From positions 1 through 41,073 of the forward strand of contig JAKSDO010000296.1 of NCBI GenBank assembly GCA_022360055.1: 41,073 bases of DNA, written 5' to 3'. A program made the position numbers and the translations under genes. The notes below the pieces were generated by a model. It was not told where the DNA came from. It saw nothing but the letters and a program-made list of their open reading frames with translations, and did no database searches. Position 1 is the stretch's first letter; every line of letters starts with the position of its first letter. The DNA comes from Cytophagales bacterium. GTDB taxonomy: Bacteria; Bacteroidota; Bacteroidia; Cytophagales; Cyclobacteriaceae. Shown piece by piece: positions 1 through 8,227 of the stretch.

Positions 1-2
1 AC

Positions 3-602
3 CATTGGCCATTTTCAGATCAAAAGGAATATCAGCATGTTATTGATTCTTCGGTGATATTGCATGAAGTTGAGAATTTGGGGAAACTGGAATTGGTTAA
101 ATATAATTTTAAGGAAATTTTTGAATATAGAAGGCTAAGTGATGGGAGAATAATCGAGAATGCCATATTAAATACCGCCAACTACAATCCTGATCTATCC
201 GTTGTTTTAGTTGCTTCGGGAGAGGCGGTTGGTTGTATAGATCTCACAAAACTGGAAGTAAACCATTTAAAAATCGATTCTGATACAATTGTCATATCTC
301 TGCCGACCCCGGAATTATGCTATCACAAGTTGGATTTGGAGAATACAAGAATTATCTCATATAGTAAAGAAAGCTGGTGGAGCCGGATTTTCTCAGATGA
401 AAGTGAAAAAAACGAGATTTTGCATTTGGCTTATCAAAAGGCTGAAAAACGATTGGAGGAAGCGGCAATTGAATCCGGAATCTATGCATCGGCAAATAAG
501 AATATAGAAATTATTTTGAAGCCGTTTATTGAAAGGCTTACCGGGAAAAATGTAAGGATTGTTTCGTCTCTTCCAAACCTCGATGTAAGTTCAAACCGGT
601 AA
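3..602 (+). CDS. DUF4230 family protein, 5' end outside window
   Basis: The reading frame is open from the left edge (first complete codon at 3), so the start lies outside the window. A GTG at 54 could be read as a start, but the frame continues upstream with sensible sequence, so this is a truncated gene rather than a short one. The visible part resembles DUF4230 proteins: a beta-rich stretch ending in VISLPTPEL, then a charged helical region (KNEILHLAYQKAEKRLEEAA) and a C-terminal helix. Family members usually have an N-terminal membrane anchor, which would be upstream of the window. The biochemical function of the family is unknown to me. The 3' end overlaps the convergent recX gene by 12 nt. 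Confidence 0.7.
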   Translation, partial: HWPFSDQKEYQHVIDSSVILHEVENLGKLELVKYNFKEIFEYRRLSDGRIIENAILNTANYNPDLSVVLVASGEAVGCIDLTKLEVNHLKIDSDTIVISLPTPELCYHKLDLENTRIISYSKESWWSRIFSDESEKNEILHLAYQKAEKRLEEAAIESGIYASANKNIEIILKPFIERLTGKNVRIVSSLPNLDVSSNR

Positions 603-1055
603 ATGTTCATGGATCAATTTCCATACCAGTTCAGACTCAAACCCCTTACCAATTATGTATCGGGCTATTTTATTCTTCTTTATATACTGGTCATCAGCTA
701 TTTGCATTGCCTTTTTATTGATCAGTTGAGTTATCACCAAATGATATTCTTCATCTGAAATTTCCTTCAAAGCCAGATCGATGCAATATGCGGATATATT
801 TTTTTGTTTGAGGGCATACTCGATTTTATTGCGGCCCCAATGCTTTATTCTGAATTTTCCACTTGCAAAAGTCTTTGCATATCTGGCTTCATTTACGTAA
901 TTCTCAGTAATTAGATCGGTCAATATTTCCTCAACCTCATCTTTGTATAATCCGATTTCGTACAGCTTGTTCCTGACTTCCTGTTGTGTTCGTTCTTGAT
1001 ATGTACAATATCGCCCGGCTTTTATTTTGGCTTCCTTCATTTTATTTGCTCTCAT
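591..1055 (-). CDS. recX: Regulatory protein RecX
   Basis: RecX binds RecA filaments and modulates recombination and the SOS response in the cytoplasm. The protein is about 154 residues, normal for the family, and is built of three-helix repeats. Recognisable stretches are the N-terminal CTYQERTQQEVRNKL (typical RecX Y-x-x-R-S-x-x-E-L region), LITENYVNEARYAKTFASGK, and IKHWGRNKIEYALKQK. The frame can be extended to a TTG at 1064, but ATG at 1055 or 1040 is more likely; I chose 1055. recA is not in the window, so the gene is unlinked from its partner here. It converges on the DUF4230 gene with overlapping 3' ends. Confidence 0.88.
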   Translation of the reverse strand: MRANKMKEAKIKAGRYCTYQERTQQEVRNKLYEIGLYKDEVEEILTDLITENYVNEARYAKTFASGKFRIKHWGRNKIEYALKQKNISAYCIDLALKEISDEEYHLVITQLINKKAMQIADDQYIKKNKIARYIIGKGFESELVWKLIHEHLPV

Positions 1056-1363
1056 AACAATCAAATGAACTTTCCCTTAGCAAATGAATCATTTATTACT
1101 GTCATCCGAGTATAAGTAAATATTGGGAAAACATAGCTTTTTTGTGTTTATTAAGGCATTTTTTTAAATTCTTGAAAACGTCCCCGGCTTTTTACAGACA
1201 TAAAATCTCATTGTAAAACATTGATTATAAAGGCCAATCCCCCTAAGCCCCTTTACCAAGGGGGAATTTATTTATTAAACCTTTTACATGATAAATGATC
1301 TAAAAAGTAATTTAATATTCTCTAAGTTTAAAATTGGTATAGTTATTGATTTTAATCAATGAA
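1056..1363. other. Intergenic stretch with a C5/G5 hairpin
   Basis: This is an A+T-rich spacer without a convincing gene. It lies between the start of recX (leftward) and a small rightward ORF, so promoters for both should be here, but I see no clean TAnnTTTG box. The only clear structure is the hairpin at 1238-1265, listed separately. Confidence 0.5.
1238..1265. repeat. Short inverted repeat, TCCCCCT / AGGGGGA
   Basis: TCCCCCT (1238-1244) pairs perfectly with AGGGGGA (1259-1265) across a 14-nt loop. The loop contains a second C run (CCCC at 1248-1251), so the G run can pair in two registers. Flanks are AA/TT rich. It resembles short intergenic palindromes with C/G runs that recur in many bacterial genomes, but only one copy is in this window. 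A terminator is possible but there is no good T tract directly after it. Confidence 0.45.
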
Positions 1364-1552
1364 ATGAAAACTAAGTTTCGGACACCGGTACTGATCATTG
1401 GGGTTTTAGTCGCGTTTATATGCATCTTCAAGACCATATCCAATTTAGTGTACTTAAAGGACGATAGCTTAAGTCAAAGAATTTCGTTAGACGGTGTTGC
1501 GATTTCTGAAAAGTCCTTGCCTTTGAAACAACTACTGATTCGTATCAAGTAA
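1364..1552 (+). CDS. Small hypothetical single-pass membrane protein
   Basis: I do not recognise this gene. The frame starts with TTG at 1346, but ATG at 1364 gives a sensible 62-residue product: a short basic N-terminus (MKTKFRTP), a hydrophobic segment at about residues 8-25 (VLIIGVLVAFICIF), then a polar tail rich in Ser and Leu. The topology would be one membrane helix with a short tail outside. It ends 5 nt before the stop of the convergent YfiR-like gene. It could be a real small membrane protein or a chance ORF in A+T-rich DNA. Confidence 0.3.
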   Translation: MKTKFRTPVLIIGVLVAFICIFKTISNLVYLKDDSLSQRISLDGVAISEKSLPLKQLLIRIK

Positions 1553-1557
1553 AAGAA

Positions 1558-2073
1558 TCAATCTACTACCTCGGCAAGCGAAAGCAGAGAAGAGCTTATT
1601 TTTAGCCCGCTGACTTCAAGGTTTTTTCTACTCACTTTAAAGCCAAGTTTTGAGCCTTTCATGACAAAACTAATAGGAATCCCATATTCGATGAGATCAT
1701 CCTCGGATACAAATAAGGTATTGTTTTTTTCTACATCTTCGAATAAATTCAAAATCTTGCTTTTATTCGATTTCGGAACATAAACCAATTGACTGGCGTT
1801 GGCGTCACCAATACCAGCTACATTGATTACACGAATCTCTTTTCCGGAATATTTCTTGCCGGAGAAATTTGCTTTGACCTCCTGCATGGCGGAAGTACTT
1901 CCGAATACTCCGATTGTAAAACTATCACCCACTTCTGTCCATTGAATGTGTTTCGTAAAATTATACATAAACAGAGAATGAAGCTTGTATATATTATATT
2001 GTGCCTGAGCAAAATTGCCGTATGATCCGAATAAGATTAGTATGCCAGCTATCTTGTAAAACTGCCTTTTCAT
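1558..2073 (-). CDS. YfiR-like (DUF4154) periplasmic protein
   Basis: The protein has a signal peptide of about 24 residues (MKRQFYKIAGILILFGSYG, cleavage after AQA) followed by the typical YfiR/DUF4154 start YKLHSLFMYNFTKHIQW. Later motifs fit the family: FTIGVFG, a middle LVYVPKSNKSK, and near the end FVMKGSKLGFKVSRKNLE. The frame extends to TTG at 2103, but ATG at 2073 puts the signal peptide right at the N-terminus. In Pseudomonas YfiR is a periplasmic repressor of the diguanylate cyclase YfiN. In Bacteroidota such proteins usually sit beside sensor kinases or TonB-dependent receptors. No partner gene lies next to this copy, so its role here is unknown. Confidence 0.75.
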   Translation of the reverse strand: MKRQFYKIAGILILFGSYGNFAQAQYNIYKLHSLFMYNFTKHIQWTEVGDSFTIGVFGSTSAMQEVKANFSGKKYSGKEIRVINVAGIGDANASQLVYVPKSNKSKILNLFEDVEKNNTLFVSEDDLIEYGIPISFVMKGSKLGFKVSRKNLEVSGLKISSSLLSLAEVVD

Positions 2074-2296
2074 GGGGGTGAAAAAATTAAACCTTCTAAT
2101 CAAAAAAACTCAAAAATAAAATTAACTCAAAAATTAAGTGATAAAAAGGTGATTTTTTCAGATTTATTACATAGGAAATCAATTCTAGAAGCAAGAAGCC
2201 AAAATCAGCTCTATTTACCCTATGTAATCGGCAATATCCCGGATGATGACAGGCCAAATCAGTTAAGCGTGTTACCTGTAGTCCGGTTTTAGTTTT

Positions 2297-3856
2297 TCAA
2301 AACTCTATTTGTTCGCCTATTTTATTTGTAAACGCATAATCAGTAATGGCAAGAGAAGTATCCTGTAATAAGGTGATTTTCTTTCGATACTTGAAGAACC
2401 ACTGAATTTTTCTTGAAAAGAAACCTTTTGTAAAGAATGCATAAAGGTACGGGTGCATACTTATAGTAATATTCTTTTCATTTTGCTTACTCAATAAATA
2501 ATCAAGGTCGCGCTCCAGTTGATCGGCCACCAGTATGGAAGGAGCGATTTTTCCGGAGCCGCCGCAGGACGGACAAATCTCTTTGGTTTTAATATTCATT
2601 TCGGGTCGGACGCGCTGTCGGGTGATTTGCATCAAACCAAATTTGGACAATGGCAAAGCTGTAAATTTTGACCTGTCTTCTTTCATAAACTCTTTCATTT
2701 TATCGAATAAAAGACGTTTATTTTCAGCTTTACGCATGTCAATAAAATCAATTACAATAATACCCCCCATATCGCGAAGCTGCAGTTGCCGGGCAATTTC
2801 TTTTGCTGCTTCCAGGTTTGTTTTTAACGCGGTACTTTCCTGGTCCGATTCTTCAGCGGATTTATTTCCTGAGTTTACATCAATTACGTGCAAGGCCTCG
2901 GTATGCTCAATGATGAGGTAACCACTGCCATTTGGCAAGCTCACAGATTTTCCAAACAGAGACTTAAGCTGTTTTTCAATTCCATGGCTTTCAAATATTT
3001 TTGCTTTTCCTGTGTAGTTTTTAACAATTTTCTCTTTTCCAGGAGCAATCTCTTTGGTAAAAAGCCTTAATTCCTCGTAGATCGCTTTATCGTCGACAAC
3101 TACACTGTCAAAAGATTCATTCAATACATCGCGCAGCAAAGCGGAGACGCGACTCATCTCTCCGATTATTTTATCTTTGGGATTGGCTTTTTTAAGGGTT
3201 TTGATGCCATCTTTCCACTTTTGAATCAGGTTTTTCAGGTCACGGTCAAGCTCTGCCACGTCCTTTTTTTCTGCGACAGTTCTTATTATGACCCCGAAAT
3301 TTTCAGGTTTGATGGATGAAATTAAGCGCAATAACCGTTTTCTTTCTTCACCATTCGTGACTTTTTTGGAAATACTGACTGCGCTGGAAAAAGGTACGAG
3401 TACAATATTTCTTCCTGCTAGTGACAACTCACATGAAAGACGTGGCCCTTTTGTAGAAATAGGTTCCTTGACGATCTGTACCAGAATTTTCTGGTTTTTA
3501 GTTAATACTTGGTTAATTTTCCCAAGCTTGTTGATGTCCGGTTCATTCTTAAATTTACCCAGATCATACGAAGGATGTTTACCTGTCAATGCAAATTTCG
3601 TAAACTTGTTCAGCGAACTTACCTGGGGACCCAAGTCCAAATAGTGCAGGAATGCATCCTTTTCATAACCGATATCAATAAAGGCAGCATTCAGACCGGG
3701 AACTACTTTTTTTACTGTCCCCAAATAAATATCACCTACCGTGAACTTATTTGCATTTTCCTCATTGTGATATTCAATGAGGCTTTTATCTCTTAAAAGG
3801 GCTATTCGACATCCATTTTGAGTTGAATTAATTACTAATTCTTTACTCGACGCCAT
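2297..3856 (-). CDS. rng: Ribonuclease E/G family endoribonuclease
   Basis: A single-strand-specific endoribonuclease that matures rRNA and decays mRNA in the cytoplasm. At 519 residues it has RNase G size, without the long disordered C-terminal scaffold of RNase E. An S1-like domain starts near residue 40 (VGDIYLGTVKKVVPGLNAAF, then DIGYEKDAFLHYLDL) and carries a long insertion. Two catalytic, metal-binding aspartates are visible: D326 in HVIDVNSG and D370 in IIVIDFIDM. The zinc-link cysteines are C428 and C431 in CPSCGGSGK. It is the last gene of a leftward cluster after HU, a TPR protein and a tiny basic protein. ATG at 3856 is well placed. Confidence 0.95.
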   Translation of the reverse strand: MASSKELVINSTQNGCRIALLRDKSLIEYHNEENANKFTVGDIYLGTVKKVVPGLNAAFIDIGYEKDAFLHYLDLGPQVSSLNKFTKFALTGKHPSYDLGKFKNEPDINKLGKINQVLTKNQKILVQIVKEPISTKGPRLSCELSLAGRNIVLVPFSSAVSISKKVTNGEERKRLLRLISSIKPENFGVIIRTVAEKKDVAELDRDLKNLIQKWKDGIKTLKKANPKDKIIGEMSRVSALLRDVLNESFDSVVVDDKAIYEELRLFTKEIAPGKEKIVKNYTGKAKIFESHGIEKQLKSLFGKSVSLPNGSGYLIIEHTEALHVIDVNSGNKSAEESDQESTALKTNLEAAKEIARQLQLRDMGGIIVIDFIDMRKAENKRLLFDKMKEFMKEDRSKFTALPLSKFGLMQITRQRVRPEMNIKTKEICPSCGGSGKIAPSILVADQLERDLDYLLSKQNEKNITISMHPYLYAFFTKGFFSRKIQWFFKYRKKITLLQDTSLAITDYAFTNKIGEQIEF

Positions 3857-3905
3857 TAATTTTATAATTAGAAGCCCTCTACGAATACTTTCAGAAGAAT
3901 ATTAT

Positions 3906-3995
3906 TTACTTCTTCTTATGTCTATTCTTTCTCAATCGCTTTTTTCTTTTATGTGTTGCGATCTTATGTCTTTTTCTTTTTTTACCGCAAGGCAT
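3906..3995 (-). CDS. 29-residue basic protein, bS22/AURKAIP1-COX24-like
   Basis: This ORF is too short for usual cutoffs. Reading leftward, ATG at 3995 opens 29 codons ended by TAA at 3906. The product starts MPCGKKRKRHKIATHKRKK and ends RLRKNRHKKK; 19 of 29 residues are Lys, Arg or His. Such all-basic short proteins annotated as AURKAIP1/COX24-domain are common in Bacteroidota. The domain is related to mitochondrial ribosomal protein mS38 and the small-subunit protein bS22 of mycobacteria. I infer a ribosomal small-subunit peptide. It sits 14 nt from the TPR gene stop and 50 nt before the rng start, on the same strand, as expected for an operon member. The assignment rests on composition and memory of the family, not on a search. 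Confidence 0.7.
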   Translation of the reverse strand: MPCGKKRKRHKIATHKRKKRLRKNRHKKK

Positions 3996-4009
3996 AATTT
4001 TTAAATTTT

Positions 4010-4840
4010 CTATCTATTAATTCTTTCTAAATAATCTTCCGATGCAATAACTAAATCTCCACTGATTCCCAATGAAAGCACTTTTTGAAAATTCGATTTG
4101 GATTCATCTAGTTTTCCCAACTCAAACAGGCAATAACCCAAATAAAAATAAGCCTCAGGATTTTCAGGTGCCAGGCTACTCAAACGCTTAAAATGCCCGA
4201 TAGCCTTTTCCAATTGGCCGGAAGTAATTGACAGCATTCCTAAATTATAAATGGCCAACTGGTTTTCAGGATCTTGCTCCAAAATTTCCCGAAGCATTAA
4301 AATCCCTCGCATTGGATTTGATCCGACTACATGGGTCATAGCCAATTTGGCTTTAACATCAAGTAATGCAGGATTCTCTTCTAAAACCCTGTCGAAATAC
4401 GTTCGGGCTTTTTCAGCCAGATAATTTCTTTTTGATTGATCTACGGCAAAGTTAAATGCCTCGTAATATCCATCGCCAGCCAATAAAAAATTTTCAAGAG
4501 ATGGTATTTCAATCGCCTTTATCTCTATATATTTTGCCAAACTGTCTAATTTTCCAACAGTTTTATAGGCTTTTGCCAAAGAGTCTGCAAATATAAGTCT
4601 TTTTTCCTGATTATTAGCATTTTTAAATGAATCATAAAATTCATTAATTTTTAATGCTACCTCATCAGGGATGTTAAAGGCATGCTCGTGATCTTCGCCA
4701 GGTTGATTATCGCTCTTGGAAGACGGGGGTTGACTGCCTACTTCATCTGCCGTATTGTTCACCACGTACCGGGGCATTGTATACAGCAATACAGTAGAGG
4801 CTATAATAAATAACAATAAAAAAACTCTGGATTTGATCAT
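4010..4840 (-). CDS. Membrane-anchored TPR repeat protein
   Basis: A 276-residue protein with an uncleaved signal anchor at residues 5-22 (RVFLLLFIIASTVLLYT) and a Ser/Pro/acidic linker to about residue 50. The body is helical, with at least three tetratricopeptide repeats in the C-terminal half; the clearest are AIYNLGMLSITSGQLEKAI and AYFYLGYCLFELGKLDESK. TPR proteins are scaffolds for protein-protein contacts, and the domain would face the periplasm. Such a gene is often found between HU and rng in Bacteroidota; its partner is unknown. It starts 38 nt after the HU stop, which suggests co-transcription. Confidence 0.8.
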   Translation of the reverse strand: MIKSRVFLLLFIIASTVLLYTMPRYVVNNTADEVGSQPPSSKSDNQPGEDHEHAFNIPDEVALKINEFYDSFKNANNQEKRLIFADSLAKAYKTVGKLDSLAKYIEIKAIEIPSLENFLLAGDGYYEAFNFAVDQSKRNYLAEKARTYFDRVLEENPALLDVKAKLAMTHVVGSNPMRGILMLREILEQDPENQLAIYNLGMLSITSGQLEKAIGHFKRLSSLAPENPEAYFYLGYCLFELGKLDESKSNFQKVLSLGISGDLVIASEDYLERINR

Positions 4841-4878
4841 TAAATCCTGCTAAAGAACATTGCTCGAATAGAAATAGA

Positions 4879-5181
4879 TTAAGAGTTAACTTTCTTTACC
4901 TTAGAACTGTTTTTGATTTTTTCAATAAAAACTTTGGATGGTTTGAAGCTTGGTACGAAATGTTCGTCGATTACAATGGCCGTATTCTTCGAAATGTTTC
5001 TTGCTACCTTTTTTGCACGTTTCTTATTTACAAAGCTACCAAAGCCTCTGACATAAATATTTTCTCCACCGGCCATAGAATTTTTTACTACACTAAAAAA
5101 AGCTTCCACAGTTATCTGAACGTCGGCTTTATCAATACCAGTCTGGTCTGCGATTTGGGTTATAACCTCTGCTTTTGTCAC
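4879..5181 (-). CDS. HU/IHF family DNA-binding protein
   Basis: A small nucleoid protein that bends DNA as a dimer. At 100 residues it has standard size. Visible features are the N-terminal helical part (MTKAEVITQIADQTGIDKAD), the GGENIYVRGFGSFVNKKRA hairpin that leads into the DNA-binding arm, and FVPSFKPSKVF at the end of the core, followed by a short Lys/Ser tail. The F-x-P-S-F-K-P-S form is typical of the Bacteroidota HU group. It is the first gene of the leftward HU-TPR-small protein-rng cluster and is transcribed divergently from mutY across 128 nt. Confidence 0.93.
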   Translation of the reverse strand: MTKAEVITQIADQTGIDKADVQITVEAFFSVVKNSMAGGENIYVRGFGSFVNKKRAKKVARNISKNTAIVIDEHFVPSFKPSKVFIEKIKNSSKVKKVNS

Positions 5182-5233
5182 TTTATTTATCTTTAGATTA
5201 TATAAAAAACTCTATTCCAATAATTTTGAGGCA

Positions 5234-5241
5234 CAAAGTTA
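5234..5241 (-). promoter_or_regulatory. Putative -7 box of the HU promoter
   Basis: Read leftward, this is TAACTTTG, a full match to the Bacteroidota -7 consensus TAnnTTTG, 53 nt before the HU start codon. No convincing -33 TTTG is present at the expected distance, so the call rests on the -7 box and its position. Confidence 0.45.
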
Positions 5242-5281
5242 CAGGCTCACATGACAATTAAAAAAGAAAACACCAAAAATA

Positions 5282-5295
5282 TATAGTATACTATA
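5282..5295. promoter_or_regulatory. 14-bp perfect palindrome before mutY
   Basis: TATAGTATACTATA is its own reverse complement and ends 14 nt before the GTG start of mutY, within the divergent HU-mutY spacer. It could be an operator for a dimeric regulator, or chance in A/T-rich DNA. Confidence 0.35.
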
Positions 5296-5309
5296 AACAA
5301 TTAAGGAAA

Positions 5310-6377
5310 GTGAAGCACACAAATATTACACAAAAACTTATAAGCTGGTATAAAAAGAATAAACGCGATTTACCCTGGCGAAACACGCGTGATCCTTATA
5401 AAATCTGGCTTTCCGAAGTGATTTTACAACAGACCAGGGTAGAACAGGGATTGCCTTATTACCTTAAATTTGTTGATAAGTATGCCGATGTCACTGATTT
5501 AGCTTCAGCCTCTGAAATTGACGTTTTGCGAACCTGGCAAGGGTTGGGATATTACAGTCGTGCAAGGAATCTGCATAGATGCGCTAAAATAATTGTTGAA
5601 AAATATCACGGAAAATTCCCGGCCAGCCGTGGAGAGTTGCAAAAGCTGCCCGGGATCGGACCTTATACATCTGCGGCTATTTCCTCCTTGGCTTTTGGCA
5701 GGAAAGAGGCGGTTGTCGATGGAAATGTAATACGTGTGATCACAAGATTATTTGGAGTTAAGGAAGATATCTCCAATCAAAAAACAATCTCCGGAATTGA
5801 CCAGATTGCAAATGAACTAATCCCCGATTCCACCCCGGATCAATTTAACCAGGCCATAATGGAATTTGGCGCCAGGCAATGCATACCTAAAAATCCGCAT
5901 TGTGAAACCTGTACTTTAAGAGGTTATTGTTCAGCTCGGAAAAGTGGTATTCAGAATGAAATACCTTTTAAATCTCAAAAACCAAAAAAGCGAACCAGGT
6001 ACTTTGATTACTTGTTGTTTATGATAGACGATAAGTTCCTGTTGCGGGAAAGGATTGAAAACGATATTTGGAAAGGTCTGTTTGAATTTGTTTTGATTGA
6101 AAAAAATGATGACATAAGTCTTGACCGTGTTTCTTTACCGGAAGCAATGATCCGGCAAACAGGCAATTGGATTATTTCTGAAGAGTCCAAAAAATACAAG
6201 CACGTGCTTTCACATCAAATAATAATCTGTAAATTTTACAAAATCAGAACAACAAAAAAATTTGTATTTAATCCGATGGATTGGAAAGATTATAAACTAT
6301 ATTCAAAAGAGGAAATTGAGGATCTTCCGAAGTCTGTATTGATCGATCGATATTTGGAAGAAGAATTATTTGATTAG
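5310..6377 (+). CDS. mutY: A/G-specific adenine glycosylase MutY
   Basis: MutY removes adenine mispaired with 8-oxoguanine in base-excision repair. Length (355) is normal. The start is GTG at 5310, preceded by AAGGAAA. The catalytic Glu is E36 in SEVILQQTRV, and the helix-hairpin-helix motif LPGIGPYTSAA (113-123) is followed by the catalytic Asp D137 in VVDGNVIRV. The iron-sulfur cluster ligands are C191, C198, C201 and C207, spaced C-X6-C-X2-C-X5-C. The C-terminal NUDIX-like domain that reads 8-oxoG starts near residue 230. The gene is followed 41 nt later by ssb, an order conserved in Bacteroidota (mutY-ssb-gldE-gldD). Confidence 0.97.
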   Translation: MKHTNITQKLISWYKKNKRDLPWRNTRDPYKIWLSEVILQQTRVEQGLPYYLKFVDKYADVTDLASASEIDVLRTWQGLGYYSRARNLHRCAKIIVEKYHGKFPASRGELQKLPGIGPYTSAAISSLAFGRKEAVVDGNVIRVITRLFGVKEDISNQKTISGIDQIANELIPDSTPDQFNQAIMEFGARQCIPKNPHCETCTLRGYCSARKSGIQNEIPFKSQKPKKRTRYFDYLLFMIDDKFLLRERIENDIWKGLFEFVLIEKNDDISLDRVSLPEAMIRQTGNWIISEESKKYKHVLSHQIIICKFYKIRTTKKFVFNPMDWKDYKLYSKEEIEDLPKSVLIDRYLEEELFD

Positions 6378-6401
6378 TATATCAAAACATTCCTACTTTT
6401 G
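6369..6401 (+). promoter_or_regulatory. Putative ssb promoter (-33/-7)
   Basis: TTTG at 6369-6372 and TACTTTTG at 6394-6401 are both full matches to the Bacteroidota elements, separated by 21 nt. The -33 box lies in the last codons of mutY. Transcription would start near 6407, only about 12 nt before the ssb ATG. This gives ssb, and perhaps gldE-gldD-recG, expression independent of mutY. Confidence 0.6.
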
Positions 6402-6418
6402 TACAACAAAATTTAGAT

Positions 6419-6880
6419 ATGGCTGGAGTTAATAAAGTTATTTTAATCGGAAACCTTGGTTCTGATCCTGAAATCAGACATTTGAGCAATGGTTCTGTTG
6501 TGGCAAATTTTAATATCGCAACATCGGAAACGTACAACAATAAGAATGGTGAAAGAGTAACTCAAACAGAATGGCATCGAATAGAATTGTGGGACGGGCT
6601 GGCAAAAGTCGCAGAGCAATATCTTAAAAAGGGCCAAACTGTATATATCGAAGGTAAGCTAAAAACAGAGAATTGGCAGGATAGCGATGGAAATAATCGT
6701 ACAACTACAAGAATTCGCGGTCTGAATATGACGATGCTTGGAGGGAGAAGTGGTACAGATCAGCAAGCTGGTGGTGAATACCAAAAATCTCAGCAACAGC
6801 CAGTCACACCTGCCCCCCAATCACCGGTAGCCAATACTCCGGCAGCTGCAGATGATGAAATAGACGATCTGCCATTTTAG
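6419..6880 (+). CDS. ssb: Single-stranded DNA-binding protein
   Basis: SSB coats single-stranded DNA during replication and repair. The 153-residue protein has the OB fold over residues 1-108, starting MAGVNKVILIGNLGSDPEIR, with the family signature TEWHRIELWDGLAKVAEQYL in the middle. A flexible Gln/Pro/Ala-rich linker leads to the acidic tip DDEIDDLPF, the docking site for partner proteins such as RecG, which is encoded three genes downstream. gldE follows with a 21-nt gap. Confidence 0.97.
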   Translation: MAGVNKVILIGNLGSDPEIRHLSNGSVVANFNIATSETYNNKNGERVTQTEWHRIELWDGLAKVAEQYLKKGQTVYIEGKLKTENWQDSDGNNRTTTRIRGLNMTMLGGRSGTDQQAGGEYQKSQQQPVTPAPQSPVANTPAAADDEIDDLPF

Positions 6881-6901
6881 TTAATTTATAATAGCTGGAT
6901 A

Positions 6902-8227
6902 TTGGAAATTAACATAGACGATCCCGAGCCTGGCTCCTTGCTTTTCTTCATGGTCATGCAACATGCTCCCATACTATTTTATATAGTAAATGGCTCCATA
7001 TTGATCATATTACTGATTTGTTCAGGATTAGTATCCGGTTCTGAGGTCGCATTTTTTTCTTTGAGCCCAAAAGATATCCAGCATCTTAAATCGGGAACGG
7101 CAGTTGAGAAACGCATCTACAAACTTATATCAAAACCCAAACGGCTGTTGGCAACAATCCTGATTTTGAATAATTTTATCAACATCGCTTTCGTAACACT
7201 GTCAACTATTTTAACCTGGCGAATCACCGGAAGCCAGGACGTCGCCGGTCAGATCGTCATCGGACTTACGGCGGTAATCACCTTTCTGATCGTCTATTTT
7301 GGTGAGGTTGTGCCAAAGATATACGCGAATCAGCGCAGCATAGGCTTTGCAAAATTAACAGTTCCATTAATTCACGGAGCTTTTGGCTTTTTTAAGCCGC
7401 TGTCGTGGTTGCTCACGACTTTTTCGCAAGCTTTTGAAAGCAAGGTTCAAAAAAAAGGATATGAAATTTCCGCGGAGCAACTCAACAGGGCATTGGAGCT
7501 TACTACTAACGAGGACACACCCGAAGAGGAAAAAGGGATATTGAAAAGTATCGTGAACTTTGGGCAATTGTCCGTAAAACAGGTCATGAGATCAAGGGTT
7601 GACATTATGGCCCTTGATGACGAATTGGATTTTCATGAGTTAATGGATAAAATCAATAAGTCAGGATATTCGAGGATTCCTATATATAAAGAAACCATCG
7701 ATAATATCGAGGGAATACTTTATAGTAAGGATTTGCTCCCTCATTTAAAGAAAAAGGAAAATTTTAAATGGCAAAAACTTATCCGTCCGCCATTATTTGT
7801 GCCTGAAACAAAGAAAATCGATACATTATTGAGAGACTTCCAGGAAAAGCATGTACATATGGCCATTGTTGTAGACGAATACGGAGGAACTTCGGGGCTC
7901 GCAACACTGGAGGATGTGATCGAAGAGATCGTTGGTGAGATCCATGATGAATCAGACGATGACGAAATTAAATACAACAAAGTCGATGAGCAAACCTACA
8001 TTTTTGAAGGTAAGACTACCCTGATCGATTTTTGTAAGATTACTAATCAGGATCCGAATGTCTTTGATGCGGTAAAAGGAGAAAGTGAATCTCTCGGGGG
8101 CTTAATTCTCGAATTGTACAACAAACTTCCGGGTACCGGAGAAATAATCAATTTCGAAAACTACGAATTCATAATCATAGCTGTTGATCAAAAGCGCATT
8201 AAACGAATAAAAGTAAGGATAAAGTGA
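6902..8227 (+). CDS. gldE: Gliding motility-associated protein GldE (CNNM/CBS/CorC)
   Basis: An inner-membrane protein of the CNNM/HlyC-CorC family. It has hydrophobic segments at about residues 23-45, 83-105, 113-135 and possibly 150-175, a CBS pair at about 215-335 ([38 protein letters not shown]) and a C-terminal CorC/HlyC transporter-associated domain at about 350-440. In Flavobacterium johnsoniae GldE is linked to GldD and supports gliding and type IX secretion; relatives are also implicated in magnesium or cobalt transport. The start is TTG at 6902, giving [11 protein letters not shown], which fits GldE N-termini; the next ATG would cut into the first membrane segment. Its stop overlaps the gldD start by 4 nt. 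Confidence 0.9.
   Translation: MEINIDDPEPGSLLFFMVMQHAPILFYIVNGSILIILLICSGLVSGSEVAFFSLSPKDIQHLKSGTAVEKRIYKLISKPKRLLATILILNNFINIAFVTLSTILTWRITGSQDVAGQIVIGLTAVITFLIVYFGEVVPKIYANQRSIGFAKLTVPLIHGAFGFFKPLSWLLTTFSQAFESKVQKKGYEISAEQLNRALELTTNEDTPEEEKGILKSIVNFGQLSVKQVMRSRVDIMALDDELDFHELMDKINKSGYSRIPIYKETIDNIEGILYSKDLLPHLKKKENFKWQKLIRPPLFVPETKKIDTLLRDFQEKHVHMAIVVDEYGGTSGLATLEDVIEEIVGEIHDESDDDEIKYNKVDEQTYIFEGKTTLIDFCKITNQDPNVFDAVKGESESLGGLILELYNKLPGTGEIINFENYEFIIIAVDQKRIKRIKVRIK

Noticed and set aside
54-602. GTG at 54 as the true start of the first gene
   Set aside because: The frame is open to the left edge and the upstream residues continue sensibly, so the gene is cut by the window.
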